A DNA stretch of 64,000 bases from CAVRZR01 sp964354215 (GCA_964354215.1 CAYGYT010000001.1:124001-188000), one strand, 5' to 3'. Positions 25,764 through 34,047 are shown, counted from the stretch's first letter. The notes: generated by a model not told the origin, from the sequence alone. Numbers and translations: made by a program.

Positions 25764-26219
25764 ATGTCGCAGGTGCCCGGCTCGGTTCCTGATTCTCCGC
25801 CGATGAGCTCGCTGTACGACGCCGACGCCGCTCCCGATTCGGACGTGGGTGCAGGAGCGCTGCCGCCCCCGCCGGAACCAGAGCCGGTCTCGGGCGAGAA
25901 GGAGGCGCCGCCGCGCCAGAGCGTGATCGATGCGGTCGCGGATCTGCTGCAGTTCGTCGTCGACTGGCTTCGGCAGGAAGCCGAGGCGGCGGTGCGGGAG
26001 AAGGTCGTGCTCCCGCTGCAGAAGCTGGGACTGACGCTCGCCTCCGCGTTCGCCGCAGCGTTTCTTGCGGCCCTCGGCATCGGCTTCATCGCGGTTGGCA
26101 TATTCATGCTGCTCGGTGAGTGGCTCACCTATCCCGGCGCGCTGCTTCTCACTGGCGGCGTGCTCGTTCTCGGCGCGGTCATCTTCGCCGTCATCAAGAT
26201 GAGGAGCATGCAGAAATGA
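25764..26219 (+). CDS. Small two-helix membrane protein, holin-superfamily-like
   Basis: 151 residues, ATG after AAGGAGGG. The first 50 residues are acidic and Pro-rich. An amphipathic helix (about 52-80, VADLLQFVVDWLRQEAEAAV) precedes two membrane helices (about 88-117 and 122-145). The pattern resembles the phage-holin-superfamily proteins common as chromosomal genes in Actinomycetota, whose function is unknown. The stop overlaps the next start (ATGA). Confidence 0.68.
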   Translation: MSQVPGSVPDSPPMSSLYDADAAPDSDVGAGALPPPPEPEPVSGEKEAPPRQSVIDAVADLLQFVVDWLRQEAEAAVREKVVLPLQKLGLTLASAFAAAFLAALGIGFIAVGIFMLLGEWLTYPGALLLTGGVLVLGAVIFAVIKMRSMQK

Positions 26220-26491
26220 GCGCGGACAAGAGCGCAGACATCGAACTCGTGGAGCCGAAGATCACTATCGACGACGTGAAGCGTCGAGCCGAAGCAGTGA
26301 AGGATCTGGCGAAGTCCGAGGCGAAACGCTCGGCGAACGAGCTCATGCACGAACGCGCGACTCAGGTCGTGATCGTCGGAGTTGTGGCGGTGGCTACCCT
26401 CGCTTCGATTGCGTTCTACCTGGGCACGCGCAGGGGTGCGAGCAAGGTGTCACCCGCCCTCCCGCCCTACCACTGCTTCCCGCCCGAGTAG
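26216..26491 (+). CDS. Small single-pass membrane protein
   Basis: 91 residues, ATG overlapping the previous stop. A charged, probably coiled N-terminal helix (about 17-48: VKRRAEAVKDLAKSEAKRSA) precedes one membrane segment (about 50-70, TQVVIVGVVAVATLASIAFYLG) and a short basic tail. The build is like YqjD/DUF883-type helper proteins. Translationally coupled to the two-helix protein upstream, so they probably act together. Function unknown. Confidence 0.65.
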   Translation: MSADKSADIELVEPKITIDDVKRRAEAVKDLAKSEAKRSANELMHERATQVVIVGVVAVATLASIAFYLGTRRGASKVSPALPPYHCFPPE

Positions 26492-26493
26492 GC

Positions 26494-26988
26494 GTGTCGG
26501 GGCACCGTTCCGGTTCGCCGTCCGTGCTGCCGCTCGTTCTCGAGCGCGTCGAAGTCGGCGAATCCGCCGTCGAGGCAGCCGTCCGAGTGACTGAGCCTCG
26601 GTGGATGCGCACCTCCGAGGTCCCCGGCTTCGTGGAGTCGGCGCTCCGCATCTTGCCTGGTTTGGCACGCCATCGCTGCGACTGTGGCACCGCGCACGGG
26701 CTCGAGCGCGAACTTGCCGACACAGAGACCCCGCACGCTCTCGAGCACGTCGCGCTCGAGCTCATGGCGCTTGCGGGCTCGCCACGCGAACTCGGTGGCG
26801 AGACGGTGTGGGACTTCGCCGCAGACGGGCGCGGCGTCTTCCGCGTGCGCGTGGGGTACGACGACGACCTCGTCGCACTCGGTGCGCTCGATCGAGGAGT
26901 GCGCTTGGTCAACGCGCTGCTTGTCGGAGCCCCCGCTCCGGACCCTGAGTGTGACGCCGCCGAACTGCGGGCCTTGCGCGAGCGATAG
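26494..26988 (+). CDS. Stand-alone cyanophycin-synthetase-like N-terminal domain
   Basis: 164 residues, GTG two bases after the previous stop. The segment ILPGLARHRCDCGTAHGL...ETPHALEHVALELMALAG (about 53-93) closely follows the pattern of the N-terminal domain of cyanophycin synthetase (PGL-x-x-H-x-C ... H-x-x-E-H-V-A-L-E-L-x-x-x-A-G). The ATP-grasp and Mur-ligase domains are absent and the gene ends at a normal stop, so it is a free single-domain version. In CphA this domain helps hold the growing chain. What it would do alone is unknown. Confidence 0.65.
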   Translation: MSGHRSGSPSVLPLVLERVEVGESAVEAAVRVTEPRWMRTSEVPGFVESALRILPGLARHRCDCGTAHGLERELADTETPHALEHVALELMALAGSPRELGGETVWDFAADGRGVFRVRVGYDDDLVALGALDRGVRLVNALLVGAPAPDPECDAAELRALRER

Positions 26989-27054
26989 CGCAGGGTGCGA
27001 CCCGGCCGCCGTCTTGCGGGCGCACGCCAGCCCACGCAGTGTCCCGTCGCCGCG

Positions 27055-27084
27055 TTGACCCGCGGGAGTTCGCGGTGCTAGAGT
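27055..27084 (+). promoter_or_regulatory. Sigma-70-type promoter of the T-box transcript
   Basis: TTGACC at 27055-27060 and TAGAGT at 27079-27084 with 18 bp between them, placing the start near 27091. The T-box leader and aminotransferase gene follow in the same direction. Confidence 0.6.
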
Positions 27085-27090
27085 GGCCCC

Positions 27091-27300
27091 CAACCTGCGG
27101 CGGTTCTCCGCCGCACACACAGCGAGACGTGGACGTGAGGGAAGAGGGCACCATTCGCCCAGCCACCCCTCCGGATGTCTCCCGCCAGGGCGGAAGAGCG
27201 ACGATGCCTCCGGAAGCGGGTCGGCCCGGACCGTTACCCCGGGAATGAGGCTGCGGACGATGCACAGAGCGTCGGCGGCGAAGATAGGTGGTACCGCGAC
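27091..27300 (+). promoter_or_regulatory. T-box riboswitch leader
   Basis: The conserved T-box core is at 27286-27300 (AGGTGGTACCGCG), the antiterminator bulge that pairs with the CCA end of uncharged tRNA. GTCG just upstream (27271-27274) and CGAC at its end can form the antiterminator stem. A strong terminator follows at once. The 5' part contains several stems but I could not identify the specifier codon with confidence, so the amino acid sensed is unknown. The controlled gene is an aminotransferase, consistent with amino-acid biosynthesis. Confidence 0.82.
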
Positions 27301-27337
27301 GACCCCTCGCCCTATCGGCGGAGGGGTCTTGTGTTTT
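27301..27337 (+). terminator. Terminator of the T-box switch
   Basis: GACCCCTCGCC pairs with GGCGGAGGGGTC across a short loop, followed by TTGTGTTTT. Its 5' arm abuts the T-box core, as expected for a terminator competing with the antiterminator. Confidence 0.85.
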
Positions 27338-27380
27338 CCGGGGCACTCGCGGCCGCGGGACGTGAAGCGAGGTGGGAGCT

Positions 27381-28652
27381 GTGGGCACAGCCAGGGTCGT
27401 GTTCGACAGGTGGGACGGACGCTACGCCGAGAGAATCCGGGACGTGCGCTCGAGCGCGGTCCGCGACCTGTTCGCCGCAGCGTCGCGCCCGGACGTGATC
27501 AGCCTGTCGGGCGGTATGCCCGACGTAGCTCGCGTCCCTGCCTCGGCCGCCGCCGATGCCGCGCACGACGCGGTCATGCACGAAGGCGCGCAAGCGCTCC
27601 AGTACGGCTCCAGCGACGGGCGGGCCCAACTCCGCGACGTGATCGTCGAGCTCATGGCCGAGATAGGCGTGAGACTCACGCGCGAAGACCTCATCGTGAC
27701 CTCGGGCGCGCAGCAGGCGCTCGATCTGCTGGCGAAGACCTTCCTCGACCCTGGAGACGTCGTGATCGCCGAGGGGCCGACCTACGTGGGCGCGCTGCAG
27801 GCGTTCTCGGCGTACCAGCCCCATATCGTCTGCGTGCCGATGGACGACCAGGGAATGCGCGTCGACCTTCTCGAGCAGGAACTCGTGAAGCTCGGATACC
27901 GCGGCGCGAAGTTCATCTACACGGTGCCCAACTTCCAGAACCCCGCTGGCGTGACACTCGCCCCTGAGCGTCGCCGCCGGCTGCTCGAGCTCGCGCGCGA
28001 ATACGACATCCCGGTGATCGAGGACGACCCGTACGGTCGGCTGCGCTTCGGGGGCGGCCACGCGAAGCCGCTGCGCGCGCTCGATGACGAGGTGATCTAC
28101 CTCGGCACCTTCAGCAAGATCTTCGCTCCTGGGCTGCGGCTCGGCTGGATCGCAGCGCCACGGCCGATTCTTGCGAAGGTACTGCTGGTGAAGCAGGCGG
28201 CCGACCTCTGTGGCTCGGCGTTCGCGCAAGTGACGGCGGAGCGCTACTTCGCCGGGACGCGCTGGCGCAAGGTTCTGCAGGGGCTGGTGAAAGCGTACGC
28301 CGAGCGGCGCGATGCGATGCTCGCCGCACTCGAAGAGCACTTCCCACCCGAGGCGCGTTGGACCGTGCCAGAAGGGGGCTTCTTCGTCTGGGTCGAGTTT
28401 CCGCAGTTCGTCGATACCGCCACCATGCTTGCCGAAGCTGTCGAGCACGGTGTGACGTACGTGCCCGGCGACGCATTCTTCCCGGACGGGCGCGGGCGAA
28501 ACTGTATGAGACTGGCATTCTGCTACGCTGAGCCGGAGGCCATCGCCGAGGGGATCCGGCGGCTGGCCGAAGTCATCGAGGACCGTCTCGAGCTCTATCG
28601 CGCCTTCATCGCCGCGGGCGCGCTGCCCGAGCGCATCGAGGGAGCCGCGTGA
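27381..28652 (+). CDS. PLP-dependent class I/II aminotransferase (LysN/2-aminoadipate aminotransferase-like)
   Basis: 423 residues from the GTG at 27381, placed after GAGGTGGGAGCT (a GTG at 27372 is also possible). Fold-type I motifs: SLSGGMPD near the N-terminus, ALQYGSSDGRAQLRD, TVPNFQNPAG with N184, IEDDPYGRLRF with the PLP-contacting aspartate and tyrosine, and the Schiff-base lysine K246 in GTFSKIFAPGLRLGWI. The family transfers amino groups between 2-oxoglutarate/glutamate and aromatic, branched or aminoadipate-type substrates. T-box control says it responds to a specific uncharged tRNA. Its exact substrate is open. Confidence 0.9.
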   Translation: MGTARVVFDRWDGRYAERIRDVRSSAVRDLFAAASRPDVISLSGGMPDVARVPASAAADAAHDAVMHEGAQALQYGSSDGRAQLRDVIVELMAEIGVRLTREDLIVTSGAQQALDLLAKTFLDPGDVVIAEGPTYVGALQAFSAYQPHIVCVPMDDQGMRVDLLEQELVKLGYRGAKFIYTVPNFQNPAGVTLAPERRRRLLELAREYDIPVIEDDPYGRLRFGGGHAKPLRALDDEVIYLGTFSKIFAPGLRLGWIAAPRPILAKVLLVKQAADLCGSAFAQVTAERYFAGTRWRKVLQGLVKAYAERRDAMLAALEEHFPPEARWTVPEGGFFVWVEFPQFVDTATMLAEAVEHGVTYVPGDAFFPDGRGRNCMRLAFCYAEPEAIAEGIRRLAEVIEDRLELYRAFIAAGALPERIEGAA

Positions 28653-28680
28653 TGCGAGAGACGGAACCGACAGGGGGATC

Positions 28681-29682
28681 GTGGTGAAAGAGAAGATCGC
28701 CGTTCTCATGGGCGGGCGTTCCCTCGAGCGCGAGGTCTCGCTCGCGAGTGGCCGTCGCGTGAGTGCTGCCCTCGAGTCGGCGGGATTCAGGGTGCTCGCG
28801 CTTGACGTGACGCCTGACCTGGTAGAAACGCTGAGGCGAGAGCGCCCGGACGCCGTCTACATCGCGTTGCATGGCAAGTACGGCGAGGACGGTACCATCC
28901 AGGAACTGCTCGAGTTCCTCGGCATCCCGTACACGGGGCCGGGGGTGGTCTCTTCGTACCTTTCGTGGGACAAGTCCGTCGCGAAACACCTCTTCGCCGC
29001 GAATGACATCCCCACTCCCGCGTGGATCACGCTCACGGCCGACGCCTTCAAGGAGATGGGTGCGGCGACCGCGCTCGACCTCATCCCCGGGCAGGTGGGG
29101 GGCTTCCCGCTCGTGGTCAAGCCGTCGACGCAGGGCTCTGCCCTCGGTCTCACGAAGGTCGAGCGGCCCGACCAGCTCGCCGAAGCATTGCTCACCGCGC
29201 TGTCGTTTGCGGATGCCGCGCTTGTCGAGCGCTGGATCGACGGGTGTGAGCTCGCGGTGTCCGTGCTCGACGGTGCGGACGGGACGCCGTTCGTGCTGCC
29301 GCCGGTGGAGATCGTCGCGAAGTCGGGCCTGTTCGACTTCTCGGCTATGTACACGCGCGGCGAGACCGACTACTTCGTGCCGGCGCGCCTTGCCGCCGAC
29401 GTCGAGGAGCTCGTCATACAACTCGCTTCGCGGGTGCACGTCCTGCTCGGCTGCCGCGATGTGTGCCGCGTCGACATGGTGGTCGACGAGTCCGGTATGC
29501 CGTTCGTGCTCGAGTGCAACACATCGCCGGGCATGACCGAGACCTCTCTTCTGCCTATGGCAGCCGAAGCAGCAGGCCGTTCGTTCGAGGACGTCGTCAC
29601 GGCGCTCACCGGCGCGGCTCTCAAACGCGTCCAACCTGGTGCCCAGCCGGGCGCCCCATCGAGCGCCGAATCGGGTACATAG
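28681..29682 (+). CDS. ddl: D-alanine--D-alanine ligase
   Basis: 333 residues. ATP-grasp ligase joining two D-alanines for peptidoglycan precursors in the cytoplasm. Motifs: MGGRSLEREVSLASG at the N-terminus, HGKYGEDGTIQELLEFLGIPYTGPGV, VKPSTQGSALGL for ATP binding, and the C-terminal metal and substrate loop ECNTSPGMTETSLLP. The start is GTG 28681 or GTG 28684, both behind AGGGGGAT. It is 28 nt downstream of the aminotransferase and may share its T-box-controlled transcript. The last 20 residues are a non-conserved tail. Confidence 0.94.
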   Translation: MVKEKIAVLMGGRSLEREVSLASGRRVSAALESAGFRVLALDVTPDLVETLRRERPDAVYIALHGKYGEDGTIQELLEFLGIPYTGPGVVSSYLSWDKSVAKHLFAANDIPTPAWITLTADAFKEMGAATALDLIPGQVGGFPLVVKPSTQGSALGLTKVERPDQLAEALLTALSFADAALVERWIDGCELAVSVLDGADGTPFVLPPVEIVAKSGLFDFSAMYTRGETDYFVPARLAADVEELVIQLASRVHVLLGCRDVCRVDMVVDESGMPFVLECNTSPGMTETSLLPMAAEAAGRSFEDVVTALTGAALKRVQPGAQPGAPSSAESGT

Positions 29683-29767
29683 AGTTCTGCATGGTAGTTC
29701 CTGCGGTGCCTTTCGCGCGCCGTGGTAGTGCGAGTACGGTCAGACCGGACAACGGAGGTGCGTTCGC

Positions 29768-30247
29768 ATGTATGACGATTGGGGACGTCGTGGAGGAAGC
29801 CTGCTCGGGGCCTTTCTGCTGGGCGGTGTAATCGGCGCAGTCCTCGGCCTGCTGTTCGCTCCGCGCTCGGGCAGGGAGACGCGCGAGATGATCTCGGAGA
29901 GGGCACAGGATTACTGGGGCGAGGGCGTAGAGATGTACGAGAGCGGTCGCGCGAAGGTCACGGATCTCTATCAGAGCGGTAGCCAAACCGTCTCTGAGAA
30001 GAGCGACGAGCTCAGGGCGAAGATCGACGACGCTCGCGGACGGCTCAAGGAGCAGGTCGAGAAGACCTCATCGGCGACGAAGAGCAAGATCGCCGACACG
30101 ATCCCGCAGGCCAAGGAAGCAACCTCCAAAGCGGCCGAGGGCGCAAAGGCCGGTATCGACACTGCGGCTGCCAAGACGCAGGGCGCTCTCGATTCCGTTG
30201 CTGCCAAGGTGACCGAGCCCGCAGGCGAGGCGCCCGCAGAGGCCTAG
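29768..30247 (+). CDS. YtxH domain protein
   Basis: 159 residues, ATG after CGGAGG. The N-terminal Gly-rich membrane helix (about 11-31, LLGAFLLGGVIGAVLGLLFAP) followed by RSGRETREMI is the YtxH signature. The remainder is a long Ala/Lys/Glu/Asp-rich region likely to form an extended, LEA-like coiled helix. Such proteins are associated with general stress responses, but their molecular role is unclear. A hairpin separates it from the next gene. Confidence 0.82.
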   Translation: MYDDWGRRGGSLLGAFLLGGVIGAVLGLLFAPRSGRETREMISERAQDYWGEGVEMYESGRAKVTDLYQSGSQTVSEKSDELRAKIDDARGRLKEQVEKTSSATKSKIADTIPQAKEATSKAAEGAKAGIDTAAAKTQGALDSVAAKVTEPAGEAPAEA

Positions 30248-30284
30248 AGCGCGACTCACCTCGCCTTGGAGAGACGCACGTGAA

Positions 30285-30311
30285 GGAGCCGGTCCTGGCG
30301 GGGCCGGCTCC
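30285..30311 (+). terminator. Terminator-like hairpin between YtxH and PRC-barrel genes
   Basis: GGAGCCGG pairs with CCGGCTCC, followed by TGTT. The T-tract is weak, so it may be partial or act as an mRNA end. Confidence 0.5.
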
Positions 30312-30331
30312 TGTTCGCTGGAAGGACGCGA

Positions 30332-31036
30332 ATGCCGAGCCTCCGCTCGCTCGAGGGCCTCGTCGTGTACGACCGCAAAGGCAAGGCGGTCGGCAGGGTG
30401 AGCCGCGTTCTGTGTCATCCGAGCGACCCTGTGGTCGTCGGCGTGGAAGTGCAACCCCCCAACGTCGCGTACGTCGTGTCCCGCGGGCCGCGCTACATCG
30501 CGCTGCAGGGCCTTGAGCTCGGGGAAGACGGGCTCGATGAGGTGGATCTGAAGGCATGGAGCGGGGGGCGGGCCGAGAAAGAGCTCGGTTTCGAGTGGGA
30601 GCAGACCGTCATCTGGATGGGAATGCCGCTCGTGAGCGAGGCGGGCAAGAAGCTCGGATACGTGAGGGACGCGTCGTTCACGCTGCCTGACGGCCAGCTG
30701 GGCGAGGTGCTCATCTCTCAGGGGCTCACGTCAGATGTGGCAGTCGGGACGCGACAGTTCGACGGGTCGCTCCTCATCGGATTCGACGGGTCCGCCGTTC
30801 GCAGCAAGGACGAGGTGGCGACTGCCGAGTATAGCGGTGGGGCCGCCGCAAAGGCGGGCGCGAACGTGGGGGTCGCCAAAGTCGTGGTGTCCGAGACGGC
30901 GAAGACGGCCGCCGCGGTCGGCGGGAAGGCGATGAAGGCGGCCGCCGAGTCCAAACCCGCCAAGAGCGCCTGGGCCGTGCTACGCGAGACGGGCAAGGCG
31001 TTCCGTGAGGGCATGACCGACGATGACAAGAAGTAG
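30332..31036 (+). CDS. PRC-barrel domain protein
   Basis: 234 residues, ATG after GGAAGGACG. Two PRC-barrel-like modules: about 3-70 (LEGLVVYDRKGKAVGRVSRVLCHP) and about 85-160 (GMPLVSEAGKKLGYVRDASFTLPDGQLGEVLIS). An Ala/Lys-rich tail follows (about 175-234) resembling the helical region of YtxH proteins. PRC barrels occur in RimM, photosynthetic reaction-centre H subunits and sporulation-like proteins and usually mediate protein contacts. Role unknown. Confidence 0.78.
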   Translation: MPSLRSLEGLVVYDRKGKAVGRVSRVLCHPSDPVVVGVEVQPPNVAYVVSRGPRYIALQGLELGEDGLDEVDLKAWSGGRAEKELGFEWEQTVIWMGMPLVSEAGKKLGYVRDASFTLPDGQLGEVLISQGLTSDVAVGTRQFDGSLLIGFDGSAVRSKDEVATAEYSGGAAAKAGANVGVAKVVVSETAKTAAAVGGKAMKAAAESKPAKSAWAVLRETGKAFREGMTDDDKK

Positions 31037-31076
31037 GCGCCATCCCTTCCCACCTGCGTTTCTTCGGCCGGGCGAG

Positions 31077-31082
31077 TATACT
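31077..31082 (+). promoter_or_regulatory. Possible -10 element (TATACT) for the GNAT/YbaK/deacetylase genes
   Basis: TATACT, 35 bp before the GTG at 31117, matches the -10 consensus well in GC-rich surroundings. No clear -35 hexamer is seen at the usual distance. Confidence 0.4.
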
Positions 31083-31116
31083 GTGAGCGTTTTCCCCCGA
31101 ATCGGCGGACGGCATC

Positions 31117-31755
31117 GTGACTCGTAGACTGCGCCCACTTCTGTTCGAGGACCTCGACCGCCTCCCCACACTGTGTGGAGGCTGTGTCTTCTGGGAGACC
31201 GCCGAGATGCACGAGCGGCGGTGCGGTACGTCCTGCGACCTGACGGTCCTGCGCTCGTGGTACGAGCGCGTCACGGACGAGTGGGGCGACTGCGGCAGGG
31301 TGGCGCTTGACGACGACGGTGAAGTCATGGGCTTCATCAAGTACGCGCCCAGCGGGTACTTCCCGCAAGCTGCCACGTTCCCTGCCCGTCCCCTCTCCGG
31401 GGACACGGTACTGATCGCCTGTCTGCACATCCGAGACGACGCGCGCGGTCAGGGCCTGGGCCGCCTGCTGGTCCACGCCGCGCTGAAGGACCTGAAGAGC
31501 CGCGGTGATCGCTCGGTGCAGTCGTTTGCGAGCGCTGGGCCGTTCGATCCTGCGGTGATGCCCATGATCGGTATGAAGTACCTGCTCAACCAAGGCTTCT
31601 CCGTGGTGCGCCCGGATCCCGCCTTCCCACTCATGCAGCTGGACCTGCGCTCGCTTGCGATGCTCGCCGAGAATCTCGAAGCGGTGCTCGAGTCGCTTCG
31701 CGCCCCACTGCGCGCGCCCTCCCGCGTTCCCGATCCGACGACGCGGGCGAGGTAG
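31117..31755 (+). CDS. GNAT family N-acetyltransferase with Cys-rich N-terminus
   Basis: 212 residues, GTG start. The acetyl-CoA motif is in IACLHIRDDARGQGLGRLLVHAALKDLKSRG (about 103-132), with R-G-Q-G-L-G for pyrophosphate binding. The N-terminal part has four cysteines in TLCGGCVFWET...RRCGTSC (about 19-42), unusual for GNATs and possibly a metal site. The phrase GGCVFWE recurs in a subgroup of actinobacterial acetyltransferases. Substrate unknown. Head of a close gene string with YbaK and a polysaccharide deacetylase. Confidence 0.82.
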   Translation: MTRRLRPLLFEDLDRLPTLCGGCVFWETAEMHERRCGTSCDLTVLRSWYERVTDEWGDCGRVALDDDGEVMGFIKYAPSGYFPQAATFPARPLSGDTVLIACLHIRDDARGQGLGRLLVHAALKDLKSRGDRSVQSFASAGPFDPAVMPMIGMKYLLNQGFSVVRPDPAFPLMQLDLRSLAMLAENLEAVLESLRAPLRAPSRVPDPTTRAR

Positions 31756-31757
31756 CG

Positions 31758-32243
31758 ATGGCTGAGGTGCCGAAGAAGGCCGGCTCTCGCGAGCGGGTCC
31801 GCAGTTTCCTCGATGCGCATGGCCTTACGGAGGGCCTCGTCGAGTTCGAGCAGTCGACGAAGACCGCGCAGATGGCGGCCGACGCCATGGGATGCGAGCT
31901 CGGTCAGATCGTGAAGTCGCTCGTGTTCGTCGTCGACGACCGGGTCGTCCTCGCCTTGGTGGCCGGCGACCGCCGAGGCGACACCAGTGCCATCGCCGCG
32001 CTGGTGGGCGGCTCGGATGCCCGATTCGCGGATGCGGACACGGTTCGCTCGGCGACCGGCTACGCGATCGGCGGGGTGTCTCCGTTCGACCTGCCCCACG
32101 ACCTGCTCGTGCTCTTTGACGACTCGCTCGAGCGCTTCGAGATCGTCTATCCGGCGGGAGGAACCCCGTCGTCCATGGTCAGGATGTCCCGTCGGCAGCT
32201 CCTCGAGCTGACGCGCGGGCGCGTGGCACGCATCTCGCATTAG
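31758..32243 (+). CDS. YbaK/EbsC-type aminoacyl-tRNA deacylase
   Basis: 161 residues, ATG two bases after the GNAT stop. The YbaK/ProX editing fold covers the whole chain: MGCELGQIVKSLVFVVDDRVVLALVAGDRR holds the family lysine in IVKSLVF, and AIGGVSPFDL and VYPAGGTPSSMVRM are typical later motifs. Enzymes of this family remove wrongly charged amino acids from tRNA(Pro) or tRNA(Cys). It is a free-standing form. Confidence 0.9.
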   Translation: MAEVPKKAGSRERVRSFLDAHGLTEGLVEFEQSTKTAQMAADAMGCELGQIVKSLVFVVDDRVVLALVAGDRRGDTSAIAALVGGSDARFADADTVRSATGYAIGGVSPFDLPHDLLVLFDDSLERFEIVYPAGGTPSSMVRMSRRQLLELTRGRVARISH

Positions 32244-32250
32244 GGGCCGC

Positions 32251-33381
32251 ATGAGTTCACTGCCCGTACAACCACCCGCTCCCCGGCGCATCCCGCGCTT
32301 GTACGTGGCGCTCGTGGCAACGCTCTTCGCGGCTGGTCTGGCTGCCTCTCTCGGCGCCGGTTCATCGGTGCGTGTCACGGTCGACGGGAAGACCCACCGG
32401 TTGGAGTCCGGTACGACGATCGCCGACATCGTTCAGGCCGGCTACGTCGCCGGGAGGCCCGGAAACATGCTGTCGGCCACGACGCACCGTGTCGTGGCAA
32501 GCGGCGGCGCGTCGATCCGCGTGTGGCGTAATGGGCGCCCGGTCACAAGCGACCGAATCGTGTACGACGGCGATACGGTCACGAGTGCCGACGGCACGAG
32601 CGTGACCGAGATGGTCGTGGAGAAGCGCGTGCCGATTCCCGTGAGCACTCAGGTCGTAGGGTCAGGCCCGCTCGTCACGCTTGCAGCTCCCGGCGCGGTA
32701 GGGGTCCGCCAACTGAGCGTGGGCGCCGTTTCCGGCGACGTCGTAACGAGCACGGTACTGGTGAAACCTTCGCCGATGATCGTGAAGCGCTACGGTCGGC
32801 AGACTCACGAGAAGGTCGTCGCGCTCACCTTCGATGACGGTCCGTGGCCTGGCCAGACCGACAAGATCCTGCACATTCTTCGGCAGTACAAGGTCAGGGG
32901 CACCTTCTTCATGGTCGGCTACCTCGCGAAGAAGAACCACTCGCTCGCGCACAAGGTCGCCGCCGAGGGGCATCTCGTGGGCAACCACACCGCGGGTCAT
33001 CGGATGCTCACGCGATTGAGCGCCGCTTCCGTCGATGACCAGATTGAGCGGGGAGAACGGATACTCGCTCGGAGCACCGGCGAGACGCCGGCCTGGTTCC
33101 GGCCGCCCGGGGGCGATATCTCGCCGGCTGTGTGGGCACGCGTGCGCAAGGCGCGTCTCAAGGTCGCGCTCTGGAGCGTGGATCCCCAGGACTGGAGAAA
33201 GCCGGGCGCGAAGCAGATCGCTCACCGGGTCGCCATCAATACGCGTCCGGGCTCGATCGTGCTGCTGCACGACGGTGGCGGGAACCGGGCCCAGACGATC
33301 CAAGCGCTGCCGGTCATCATCCGCTCCCTGCAGTCGCGCGGCTACCGCTTCGTGACGCTGGACGAGATGCCGGTTCGCTAG
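32251..33381 (+). CDS. Membrane-anchored polysaccharide (peptidoglycan) deacetylase
   Basis: 376 residues, ATG after AGGGG. A membrane anchor lies at about 17-37. A ubiquitin-like DUF348-type module follows (about 39-110), then a G5-like beta segment (about 118-180). The NodB deacetylase domain spans about 188-376 with all motifs: TFDDGPWPG (D195, D196), H246-TAG-H250 metal ligands, RPPGGD (about 284-289) and LLHDGGG with H340. It probably deacetylates cell-wall or exopolysaccharide N-acetylglucosamine outside the membrane. DUF348/G5 modules are more often seen in resuscitation-promoting factors. Confidence 0.88.
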   Translation: MSSLPVQPPAPRRIPRLYVALVATLFAAGLAASLGAGSSVRVTVDGKTHRLESGTTIADIVQAGYVAGRPGNMLSATTHRVVASGGASIRVWRNGRPVTSDRIVYDGDTVTSADGTSVTEMVVEKRVPIPVSTQVVGSGPLVTLAAPGAVGVRQLSVGAVSGDVVTSTVLVKPSPMIVKRYGRQTHEKVVALTFDDGPWPGQTDKILHILRQYKVRGTFFMVGYLAKKNHSLAHKVAAEGHLVGNHTAGHRMLTRLSAASVDDQIERGERILARSTGETPAWFRPPGGDISPAVWARVRKARLKVALWSVDPQDWRKPGAKQIAHRVAINTRPGSIVLLHDGGGNRAQTIQALPVIIRSLQSRGYRFVTLDEMPVR

Positions 33382-34013
33382 CGGCTCGTTTCCGCCCCAG
33401 GTTCGGGCACCTGCGCGCCCACCACGTGGACCACAGTCGACGGCGTCACAACCAGGTCGACGGGCTGGTCGTGTGGCTCGGTGGGCACCTCGTCGAGGAG
33501 CTGTTCGTCGAAGGCCAACCCGATGCGCAGCGGCCCTTCAGGCAGCCGCGCGAGGAAGCGGTCGTAGAAGCCCCCGCCGTAGCCGAGTCGGTATCCTCGG
33601 CGGTCGAATGCCACCCCCGGAACGAGCACGACGTCGATCTCGTTCGCATCAACGCGCGGCGATTCCGGCCGCGGTTCGCGAATCGAGTAGGAGCCGAGGA
33701 CGAGTTCGTCGGGGCTGCCGACCTCGTGCAGATCGAGCACGTTGTCCGATGTGACGCGGGGGTAGGCGATCCTCACGCCTCGCTCGCGGAGCCGAGCCAC
33801 CGCTCGCGCGGGGTCGAGCTCCTCTCGATTGGCGCCGTAGCCGAGCACGAGGCGCGCATCGGCGAGCTCGGGAAGGCCCGACAGCGCGTTGGCTATGGCG
33901 ACGGCCGCCGCCTCGCGCGTGTCCTGTGCAATTGCTCGACGACGCGCCCGCGTCGCCTCCCGGAGCCCGGCCTTCCGTGCCGCGAGTGTCCCCATGCCCC
34001 CACTGTTCGCCAC
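33378..34013 (-). CDS. 5-formyltetrahydrofolate cyclo-ligase
   Basis: 211 residues, GTG at 34013 after CGGAG. It converts 5-formyl-THF to 5,10-methenyl-THF using ATP, in the cytoplasm. Motifs: an N-terminal basic helix (RKAGLREATRARRRAIA) and the signature DVVLVPGVAFDRRGYRLGYGGGFYDRFLAR. Its 3' end overlaps the convergent deacetylase gene by 4 nt. It lies 34 nt after the Nramp-related gene on the same strand and may be part of that transcript. Confidence 0.92.
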   Translation of the reverse strand: MANSGGMGTLAARKAGLREATRARRRAIAQDTREAAAVAIANALSGLPELADARLVLGYGANREELDPARAVARLRERGVRIAYPRVTSDNVLDLHEVGSPDELVLGSYSIREPRPESPRVDANEIDVVLVPGVAFDRRGYRLGYGGGFYDRFLARLPEGPLRIGLAFDEQLLDEVPTEPHDQPVDLVVTPSTVVHVVGAQVPEPGAETSR

Positions 34014-34047
34014 GAGCTGTCTCCGAGTTCGCCGTACGTTCTGTTCG

